Positions 4,918-10,495 of a DNA stretch of 10,495 nt are shown one piece after another. The stretch's first letter is position 1; the number at the start of each line of letters is the position of its first letter. Made by a program: the position numbers and the translations under genes. The notes below the pieces were generated by a model. It worked only from the letters and a program-made list of their open reading frames with translations, was not told where the DNA came from and did no database searches. Origin of the DNA: Acidimicrobiia bacterium (GTDB lineage Bacteria > Actinomycetota > Acidimicrobiia > Spongiisociales > JAHEDJ01); contig JAUVQS010000043.1 in the NCBI GenBank assembly GCA_030598025.1, positions 1 through 10,495 of the forward strand, read 5' to 3'.

Positions 4918-6837
4918 ATGCTGTCTTCGGATCTTGCCCGTTTGGCCGTTCCGTCCGACCCGCAAATCAGCCCGGACGGCACACGGGTCGCCTTTGTTGT
5001 CTCTCGTCCCGATATCGAGCAGGATCGTTATCACCGGACGATCTGGGTCTGGGATGGCGATTCGGCCAAGACGTTCACTCACGGACCGGCGGACGCCAAC
5101 CCGCGTTGGTCGCCGGACGGCGAATCGCTGGCGTTTCTGCGGGGAGGCGACACTCCCGACCAGGTTCCCCAGGCGGCGGTCATTCCGGCCCGGGGGGGAG
5201 AGGCCCGGATCCTGACCGACATTCCCCTCGGGTGTGAAGAATTGGAGTGGTCGCCGAACGGCTCGAATCTTGGGGTGGTGGGCATCACCTACACCGACGA
5301 GTGGGCGGATCTCGATGAAGCAGAGCGGAAGCGTCGGCCGCGCCGTGTGACCGATGTGCCTTTCCGATTCGACAACCTGGGATGGATACACGATCGCAAG
5401 GCGCATGTCTGGCTGGTCAACGTTGACGGTGACACCGAACCCCGCTGTCTCACCAACGGGCCATACGACGAACGGTTCATCACCTGGCGGCCCGATGGGT
5501 CGACGATCGCGTTCTACACCGATCGATCTTCGCGCCGGGCGTTCGAGGACGGATCAGATCTGTTCGAGGTCGATATCAAGACGGGAGATCAGTGGAGGAT
5601 GGCCGAGCGCGGCTCGTGGAGTTTCCCGACCTTCCGACCGGACGGGACGCTGCACGCAGTCGGGGATCCGGTGCCCGGGAGTTGGCCCATTCTGACCTCT
5701 GTTTGGCGGCTCGATGGCAAACCGGTCGACTTGACCGGACATCTCGACCGGAATGTCTATTCGATGACGCTCGGCGTGGCGCCCCGAGGTCCACAATGGC
5801 ATGGCGGTTCCTTCTTCAGTGTCATCGAGGATGAAGGCCGGGTCGGAGTGATCAGCGTGCATGAGGATGGGGCAGTCGATCATCTCGTTGATGGCGATCG
5901 TTCCGTCAACGGCGTAACGGTTGACGCCTCCGGTCGGAGGCTGGCACTCATTGTCAGTGATCCGACCGACCCCGGCGAGGTTTACCTCTGGGAAGATGGC
6001 AAAGAAACTTGTCTCACCGATCTCAACGAGGAATTCCGGTCGGAGGTGCCGCTGGTGAAACCGGAGCATTTCCACGTGGTTTCGGGAGGTATCGAAGTGG
6101 ACGCCTGGGCGTTCGTCCCGCCCGGCGAGGAGAGTGTACCGGTTCTCCTCAACATCCATGGCGGTCCGGCGAGTCAGTATGGATGGGGGTTCTTCGATGA
6201 GTTCCAGATACTCGCCGGCGCCGGGTACGCGGTTGTGGCATGCAATCCCCGGGGGTCGACCGGTCGTGGGCTCGATCACGCTCGGGCCGTGGTTGGAGAC
6301 GGATGGGGGGTCGTCGACGCCGAAGACGTAACGAACGCGATCGAGGAAGCGTTGCGTCGATACCCCCGCCTGGATGTCGACAGGATCGGCGTCATGGGTG
6401 GCTCCTACGGTGGGTTCCTCACCGCCTGGCTGATTGCCAGGGACCACCGGTACCGGTCGGCGGTGGTCGAGCGTGCTCTCCTCTCGTTCATCTCGTTCGC
6501 CGGAACTTCTGATATCGGCGCTACGTTCCCGAAGATGTACGCCGGTGTCGATCTGATGGAGGACCCCGACGTCCTGTGGCAGAAGAGTCCGATGGCGTTC
6601 GCAGACCAGATCCAAACTCCGACGCTGATTCTGCATTCCGAAAACGATTTCCGATGCCCCATCGAACAAGCTGAGCAACTCTTCATGATCTTGAAGCGGC
6701 AGGAGGTAGATGCCGAGTTTCTGCGCTTCCCCGGCGAGGGCCATGAACTGTCTCGCTCGGGCAAGCCAAAACACCGGCAAGAACGATTCGATGCGATCCT
6801 CGACTGGCAGGCCCGCCAGCTGACCTCTGCCGAATAG
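4918..6837 (+). CDS. S9 (prolyl oligopeptidase) family serine peptidase
   Basis: A 639-residue serine peptidase of the dipeptidyl/acylaminoacyl-peptidase type. Residues about 1-375 form a TolB-like beta-propeller, seen as repeated S-P-D-G and R-P-D-G turns at 18-21, 65-68, 112-115 (SPNG), 191-194 and in FRPDG near 240. Residues about 390-639 are the alpha/beta hydrolase domain. NIHGGP (412-417) forms the oxyanion region and MGGSYGGF places the nucleophile at S496. The acid is D577 (HSENDFRCP) and the base is H609 (GEGHELS). Such enzymes trim short peptides or N-acylated residues. No signal peptide is visible, so it is probably cytoplasmic and recycles peptides. It heads the operon, with ilvE 18 bases downstream. 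The reverse strand has a long open frame (5554-6942) that I take as a shadow. Confidence 0.94.
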   Translation: MLSSDLARLAVPSDPQISPDGTRVAFVVSRPDIEQDRYHRTIWVWDGDSAKTFTHGPADANPRWSPDGESLAFLRGGDTPDQVPQAAVIPARGGEARILTDIPLGCEELEWSPNGSNLGVVGITYTDEWADLDEAERKRRPRRVTDVPFRFDNLGWIHDRKAHVWLVNVDGDTEPRCLTNGPYDERFITWRPDGSTIAFYTDRSSRRAFEDGSDLFEVDIKTGDQWRMAERGSWSFPTFRPDGTLHAVGDPVPGSWPILTSVWRLDGKPVDLTGHLDRNVYSMTLGVAPRGPQWHGGSFFSVIEDEGRVGVISVHEDGAVDHLVDGDRSVNGVTVDASGRRLALIVSDPTDPGEVYLWEDGKETCLTDLNEEFRSEVPLVKPEHFHVVSGGIEVDAWAFVPPGEESVPVLLNIHGGPASQYGWGFFDEFQILAGAGYAVVACNPRGSTGRGLDHARAVVGDGWGVVDAEDVTNAIEEALRRYPRLDVDRIGVMGGSYGGFLTAWLIARDHRYRSAVVERALLSFISFAGTSDIGATFPKMYAGVDLMEDPDVLWQKSPMAFADQIQTPTLILHSENDFRCPIEQAEQLFMILKRQEVDAEFLRFPGEGHELSRSGKPKHRQERFDAILDWQARQLTSAE

Positions 6838-6855
6838 ACCTGCGAAGATACCTCC

Positions 6856-7770
6856 ATGGAAAATTCGCAGTTCATCTGGATGGATGGAGAGATGGTGCCG
6901 TGGGCCGACGCGCAGGTTCATGCCCTTAGTCATGGACTTCATTACGGCACCGGGGTATTCGAAGGCATCCGCGCCTACGAGATGCCCAAGGGGCCGGGCA
7001 TCTTCCGCCTAACGGAACACATGGAGCGGCTCCATCGGTCGGCGGCCGCCTATGGCATCCCGCTCGATTGGCCGGTCGAGCAGTTGGTCGAAGCGGCCCG
7101 TCGGGTGGTGAGAGTCAATTCGCTGCCGTCGGCCTATATCAGGCCGTTGGTCACACTCGGGCCGGGCTCTTTGAGCCTTGATCCGCGGGCCTGCTCGACG
7201 GTAACCGTTATCGCCGCATGGACCTGGGGCGCCTATCTCGGAGAGGACGGGGTCAAGAACGGAATCTCGGTGGGGGTCTCATCATGGCGACGATTCGCCG
7301 AGTCGACTTTGATCTCCAACGCAAAGGGAACGGGTGGATATCTGAACTCTGTTCAGGCGAAACTGGAGGCACTTCGAGCCGGGTTCGATGAGGCCATCAT
7401 GCTCAACACCGACGGACTCGTCGCCGAGGGGAGCGGTGAGAACCTCTTCCTGGTTCGAGACGGCGAGGTGCTAACGCCCCCGGTCACAGCCGGAATTCTC
7501 GACGGCATCACTCGAAGGTCGGTGATGCGCTTGCTGAGCGATGACGGCTTGGATGTACGCGAGGCTTCACTGGCGCGCAGCGACCTGTACTACGCCGATG
7601 AGTTGTTCTTCACCGGCACCGCGGCGGAGGTAACTCCGATCCGAGCCATCGACCACCGCCCGGTCGGCACCGGCAAACCGGGGCCGGTCACATCGCGAGC
7701 CCAGGACTTGTTCCATCGGGCGGTTACCGGCAAACTCGAGAAATATCAAAACTGGCTCGAGCCCGCCTAG
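6856..7770 (+). CDS. ilvE: Branched-chain amino acid aminotransferase
   Basis: A class IV PLP-dependent aminotransferase that interconverts Leu, Ile and Val with their 2-oxo acids using glutamate/2-oxoglutarate. The 304 residues match the usual length and the E. coli IlvE layout. HGLHYGTGVFEG is at 26-37, AYIRPL at 93-98, the WGAYLG segment at 124-129, the PLP lysine K157 in NAKGTGGYLNS, the EGSGENLF motif at 191-198 and TGTAAEVTP near 254-262. This pattern favours IlvE over D-amino-acid transaminase or aminodeoxychorismate lyase. ATG 6856 gives the expected N-terminus (FIWMDGEMVPW). No good Shine-Dalgarno lies in the 18-base gap after the peptidase gene, so translation may depend on the upstream gene. 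Its TAG at 7768-7770 is part of the ribosome site of the next gene. Confidence 0.95.
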   Translation: MENSQFIWMDGEMVPWADAQVHALSHGLHYGTGVFEGIRAYEMPKGPGIFRLTEHMERLHRSAAAYGIPLDWPVEQLVEAARRVVRVNSLPSAYIRPLVTLGPGSLSLDPRACSTVTVIAAWTWGAYLGEDGVKNGISVGVSSWRRFAESTLISNAKGTGGYLNSVQAKLEALRAGFDEAIMLNTDGLVAEGSGENLFLVRDGEVLTPPVTAGILDGITRRSVMRLLSDDGLDVREASLARSDLYYADELFFTGTAAEVTPIRAIDHRPVGTGKPGPVTSRAQDLFHRAVTGKLEKYQNWLEPA

Positions 7771-7773
7771 GAG
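7769..7773 (+). promoter_or_regulatory. Shine-Dalgarno overlapping the ilvE stop codon
   Basis: AGGAG uses the last two bases of the ilvE TAG and lies seven bases before ATG 7781. It decides the start of the unrecognised gene and suggests translational coupling to ilvE. Confidence 0.7.
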
Positions 7774-7780
7774 ATGCCCA

Positions 7781-8278
7781 ATGGGTCAACAGCCGAACAT
7801 TGAACTCGACGTCGACCGCCTGCCGCGTTCCGCTCCCGAACCAGGCGCTCCAAGTGGTTGGAAGCCCGATCGGCCGGGCGAGATCAATTCGCCGAGCGAC
7901 ATGCCGGTGGGCGGTGTGTTCGGAAACCCGAGCCCGGACTCGGGATGGGTTGTCAAGCTCGTCAAGCAAGCCGAGTTCGATCGATCATCGAGAGTTCTGG
8001 ACGACGTCGTAGCCACCATCGCTTCCGCCCGTGCCTCGGTGTTTGGCAGGGGGCCGGTGCCGGATGACGTTGAGGCGGCACTCATCATTCTTGGCTTGCG
8101 GGACGGTGGACTTGACTCGGAGACGCGCCGCCGGCTGGATGAGAAGCGGTTCGTGTGGATGAGCAAAGTCCCGCACGAAGTCGTGAGCGGCCGGGCGGTG
8201 CTCGACGACATTGATCGAGATTTTCTGCATCAGTCGCTCGACAACATTCGTGCCGGTCTCGCCGCTCAGCTGACCTGA
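7781..8278 (+). CDS. Unrecognised 165-residue protein in the ilvE-gltX operon
   Basis: I do not recognise a family. Residues 1-55 are rich in Pro, Gly, Ser and Asp and look disordered, with a patterned stretch INSPSDMPVGGVFGNPSPDSGW (35-56). Residues about 57-165 look mainly alpha-helical, with alternating charged and hydrophobic positions and an acidic bias, including DDVEAALIILGLR (95-107) and LDDIDRDFLHQSLDNI (141-156). There are no cysteines, signal peptide, membrane segments or obvious catalytic motif. The start is well set: AGGAG (7769-7773, overlapping the ilvE TAG) lies seven bases before ATG 7781. The stop TGA (8276-8278) shares a base with the next ATG. Its position, between a coupled aminotransferase and a hotdog enzyme, makes it a real gene, probably a small adaptor or regulatory subunit, but that is inference. 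Confidence 0.8.
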   Translation: MGQQPNIELDVDRLPRSAPEPGAPSGWKPDRPGEINSPSDMPVGGVFGNPSPDSGWVVKLVKQAEFDRSSRVLDDVVATIASARASVFGRGPVPDDVEAALIILGLRDGGLDSETRRRLDEKRFVWMSKVPHEVVSGRAVLDDIDRDFLHQSLDNIRAGLAAQLT

Positions 8279-8823
8279 TGGAATCGTACCGCTACCTCAC
8301 GGGGACCGTGCTCCCCGTACCCGATCGCGAAGCCCTCTCAAAGGTCCCGACTATGCACCTGCCCTGGTGTTTCGGGTGCGGTCCCGAGAATCGCGAGGGG
8401 CTCGGGCTTCGTCCTCACTTCATCGAAGATCGAGTGGAAGCGGAGATCCAGTTCGCCCCCCGTTTTCAGGGTGGTCCGGGACTCGTGCACGGCGGCGCCA
8501 TCTCGGCCTTCTTCGACGATCTGATGGGATTCGTCATGATGGTTCATCAACGTCCGGCTGTGACTGCCAGACTCGAGACCAATTACCTCAGACCGATTCC
8601 GCTCGGCATCACGGTGCACGGAACGGCCTGGCTGTCCAGGCAGGATGGACGGAAGATGTGGGTAGAGGCCGTCGGTGAAGATGACTACGGCAAACGCTAT
8701 ATCGAAGCGAAGGCACTCTTCTTGCCCGTGGCTGCCGAACACTTCGCCGGCACGATGAAATACATGGACCCGGAGCAGGCGGCCAAGCTCTCCCGGTACG
8801 AGAGAGACGAGTATTACCCATGA
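8278..8823 (+). CDS. PaaI-type hotdog thioesterase
   Basis: A 181-residue single-hotdog protein of the PaaI/4HBT superfamily. CFGCGPEN (31-38, C31 and C34) followed by GLGL is the N-terminal signature of one PaaI-like subgroup. HGGAISAFFDD (71-81) is the central helix, with the likely catalytic acid D80 nine residues after H71. ARLETNYLRPIPLG (about 97-110) forms the substrate-lining strand. Such proteins hydrolyse acyl- or aryl-CoA thioesters, usually as tetramers. ATG 8278 is chosen because it overlaps the preceding TGA by one base (TGATG); no separate ribosome site is needed. The 3' end overlaps the FAH-family gene by four bases (ATGA). The tail after about 155, rich in charged and Tyr residues, lies beyond the hotdog core. 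The substrate is unknown, and it could be a non-catalytic acyl-CoA binder. Confidence 0.85.
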   Translation: MESYRYLTGTVLPVPDREALSKVPTMHLPWCFGCGPENREGLGLRPHFIEDRVEAEIQFAPRFQGGPGLVHGGAISAFFDDLMGFVMMVHQRPAVTARLETNYLRPIPLGITVHGTAWLSRQDGRKMWVEAVGEDDYGKRYIEAKALFLPVAAEHFAGTMKYMDPEQAAKLSRYERDEYYP

Positions 8824-9581
8824 AAATCGTACGAGTTCGCACGGATGAGGGAATCGCCTACGGTGCGGTGGAACCGGAGGGGGTCCGTCTGTACAAGGGC
8901 TCTCCACTCTTTGAGTGGGAATCGACCGAGGTCGTGGCTCCGTTCGACTCTGTGCAGCTTCTGGCCCCAGTGTTCCCGACCAAGGTGCTGGCGATTGGCA
9001 AGAACTACGCCGACCACGCAGCCGAGATGGGAGCAGACGTCCCCGATTCTCCGATTTTGTTCATGAAGCCGGCCACTTCGGTGATCGGTCCCGGGGGGCC
9101 GATCGTCATTCCTCCCGATTCGATGGAGGTCCATCACGAAGCAGAGGTGGCCGTGATCATTGGCAGTGTTGCTCGAAATGTGCGGGCTGAGGATGCGTCA
9201 TCGGTGATCCTCGGGTACACGGCCGCCAACGACGTGACCGCCCGCGATTTGCAGCGCATAGACGGTCAGTGGACGAGAGCCAAGGGATATGACACCTTCT
9301 GCCCGCTAGGTCCGGCCATTGAAACCGAGTTCGATCCGCTCGCAGGAGTAGGAGTCATCTGCCGGGTCAATGGTGAGATCAAGCAGTCTGGACCCACGAC
9401 AGACATGGTGTTCGGCGTCGCCGAGTTGATCGAATACATCACGAGGGTCATGACGTTGCTTCCTGGTGATGTGATTCTCACCGGTACCCCTTCGGGAGTC
9501 GGGCCGATCGTCCACGGCGACGTTGTGGAAGTCGAGGTCGAGTCGATCGGCGTGCTCAGCAATCCGGTCGTGGAACCATGA
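8820..9581 (+). CDS. Fumarylacetoacetate hydrolase (FAH) family enzyme
   Basis: A 253-residue FAH-fold enzyme. The N-terminal GKNYADHAAEMG is at 60-71 and FMKP at 81-84. The metal-binding residues are E107 and E109 (HHEAE) and D138 (NDVTARDLQ). GDVILTGTPSGVG near 218-230 closes the active site. The family cleaves or tautomerises 2,4-dioxo acids (acylpyruvases, oxaloacetate tautomerase or decarboxylase, hydroxyheptadienedioate isomerase) with Mg2+ or Mn2+; the exact reaction cannot be chosen here. It starts inside the hotdog gene (ATGA overlap) and itself overlaps gltX by ATGA, so the three are translated as a coupled set. In Mycobacterium tuberculosis an FAH-family gene also directly precedes the glutamyl-tRNA synthetase gene, so this pairing appears conserved in actinobacteria. 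Confidence 0.92.
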   Translation: MKIVRVRTDEGIAYGAVEPEGVRLYKGSPLFEWESTEVVAPFDSVQLLAPVFPTKVLAIGKNYADHAAEMGADVPDSPILFMKPATSVIGPGGPIVIPPDSMEVHHEAEVAVIIGSVARNVRAEDASSVILGYTAANDVTARDLQRIDGQWTRAKGYDTFCPLGPAIETEFDPLAGVGVICRVNGEIKQSGPTTDMVFGVAELIEYITRVMTLLPGDVILTGTPSGVGPIVHGDVVEVEVESIGVLSNPVVEP

Positions 9582-10495
9582 CGGTCCGGGTGCGGATCGC
9601 CCCCTCACCGACGGGGTACTTGCATGTCGGCAATGTTCGGTCGGCACTCTTCAACTGGCTGTTCGCCCGCCACCACGGCGGAACCTTTGTGCTCCGTATC
9701 GACGACACGGATACCGCCCGCAGTGAGCAGATGTATGAAGACGACATCACCGCCGGGCTGCTCTGGCTGGGCCTCGATTGGGATGAGGGCGTAGGCGTTG
9801 GTGGGCCGCACGGGTCGTACCGCCAATCCGATCGCTTCGATCGCTATCGAGCCGTCGTGGACGAACTGGTGTCCGCAGGACATGCGTACTACGACGATCG
9901 AGCCCCCGAGGAACTCGATGCGCTTCGCAATCAGGCGCAGCGAGAGGGAAGACACCCAAACGTGTACATCCGGCGCCCGGAGGCCGAGGCCACGGCGGGA
10001 GTTGTGCGGTTCTCGGTGCCGCAGGATGCCCCGATCGAGTTCGTCGATCTGGTTCGAGATGAGATGCGATTCGAGTCGGAGGTGGTCGACGATTTCGTGA
10101 TTCTGAGATCCAACGGTGTCCCGACCTATCACCTGGCCTCCACTGTTGACGATGTTGATTATGAGATCAGCCACGTTGTGCGCGGCGAGGATCTTCTGTC
10201 TTCGACCCCGAAGCACATACTGCTGGCACGGGCCATGGGAGCCGACCCGGCGACCTATGCGCACTTGCCGCTCCTGTTTGGGTCGGATGGCAAGAAACTG
10301 TCGAAGCGTCACGGAGACACCTCTCTGAAGGCGTATCGAGAGGGCGGCTACCTGCCGGAAGCCATGTTCAACTATTTGAGCTTGCTCGGTTGGTCCTACG
10401 AGGCGGAGACCACCATCTTCTCGGCGGAGCAAGCCGTCGAGCGCTTTGATCTCGATGGAGTGTCAAAGAACCCGGCGGTGTTCGACGTCGACAAA
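9578..10495 (+). CDS. gltX: Glutamyl-tRNA synthetase (5' part, runs off the window)
   Basis: Class I synthetase that charges tRNA with glutamate. 306 residues are present and the frame is open at the right edge. The first signature is APSPTGYLHVGN (8-19, HVGN as the HIGH motif), then RIDDTD (40-45, usually RIEDTD). VVRGEDLL is at 200-207, and the second signature is GSDGKKLSKRHG (235-246), with KLSKR as the KMSKS motif. The catalytic domain is complete and the anticodon-binding domain lies outside. The zinc-site cysteines of E. coli GltX are absent: the matching stretch reads HAYYDDRAPEELDALR, and no cysteine occurs in the visible 306 residues. ATG 9578 overlaps the FAH-family TGA by four bases. 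Whether it also charges tRNA-Gln cannot be judged from this part. Confidence 0.95.
   Translation, partial: MTVRVRIAPSPTGYLHVGNVRSALFNWLFARHHGGTFVLRIDDTDTARSEQMYEDDITAGLLWLGLDWDEGVGVGGPHGSYRQSDRFDRYRAVVDELVSAGHAYYDDRAPEELDALRNQAQREGRHPNVYIRRPEAEATAGVVRFSVPQDAPIEFVDLVRDEMRFESEVVDDFVILRSNGVPTYHLASTVDDVDYEISHVVRGEDLLSSTPKHILLARAMGADPATYAHLPLLFGSDGKKLSKRHGDTSLKAYREGGYLPEAMFNYLSLLGWSYEAETTIFSAEQAVERFDLDGVSKNPAVFDVDK

Noticed and set aside
5554..6942. A 462-codon open frame on the minus strand, opposite the S9 peptidase gene
   Set aside because: It lies wholly across a peptidase with complete catalytic motifs and the start of ilvE, and its translation shows no recognisable motif. Long antisense frames are normal in GC-rich coding sequence.
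7774..7803. A tiny frame starting at ATG 7774 between ilvE and the unknown gene
   Set aside because: It ends after nine codons and its ATG is too close to the AGGAG site; ATG 7781 has proper spacing and a long frame.
1..10495. Mobile element or horizontally acquired island
   Set aside because: No transposase, integrase, terminal inverted repeats, tRNA gene or obvious change in base use was seen; the genes are ordinary chromosomal functions.

Overview
The window is about 10.5 kb of dense, GC-rich bacterial chromosome. It holds ten complete protein genes, plus the 3' end of one gene at the left edge and the 5' part of another at the right edge. I see no rRNA, tRNA, CRISPR array, insertion sequence or phage gene. 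The longest stretch without a gene is the 94-base divergent gap at 2131-2224. High GC, GTG starts, a long-form SerA with an extra middle domain, a TesB-like acyl-CoA thioesterase and the serA / ilvE / FAH-family / gltX neighbourhood all suggest an actinobacterium. It is possibly an environmental lineage such as Acidimicrobiia, but the class is a guess.

Left part (1-2130). The C-terminus of a tungstate-type ABC substrate-binding protein converges on a minus-strand NADPH-dependent FMN reductase-like flavoprotein. Next come a TesB-like thioesterase and a universal stress protein, also on the minus strand. The stress-protein stop codon directly abuts the thioesterase GTG start, so these two form an operon.

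Middle (2131-4850). A short divergent promoter region separates the stress protein from serA (D-3-phosphoglycerate dehydrogenase, first step of serine synthesis). serA converges on a minus-strand pair: an unrecognised membrane protein followed by pgpA (phosphatidylglycerophosphatase A, phosphatidylglycerol synthesis).

Right part (4851-10495). Six plus-strand genes are packed as one apparent operon: S9 prolyl-oligopeptidase-family peptidase, ilvE (branched-chain aminotransferase), an unrecognised 165-residue protein, a PaaI-type hotdog thioesterase, a fumarylacetoacetate-hydrolase-family enzyme and gltX (glutamyl-tRNA synthetase). Gaps are 18 and 10 bases, then overlaps of 1, 4 and 4 bases. 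The theme is amino-acid recycling and synthesis joined to tRNA charging, with a hotdog/FAH pair of unknown substrate.

The least expected signal is not a gene. It is a family of short heptamers (AGCCNNN, usually [A/G]GCCATT) at the 3' ends of transcription units. Two are tandem arrays (847-894 and 3820-3851) and one is a single unit (220-226). In three genes the stop codon itself runs into the repeat, and the last residues of SerA are encoded by it. All three sites can fold into hairpins. Internal operon gene ends lack the motif.
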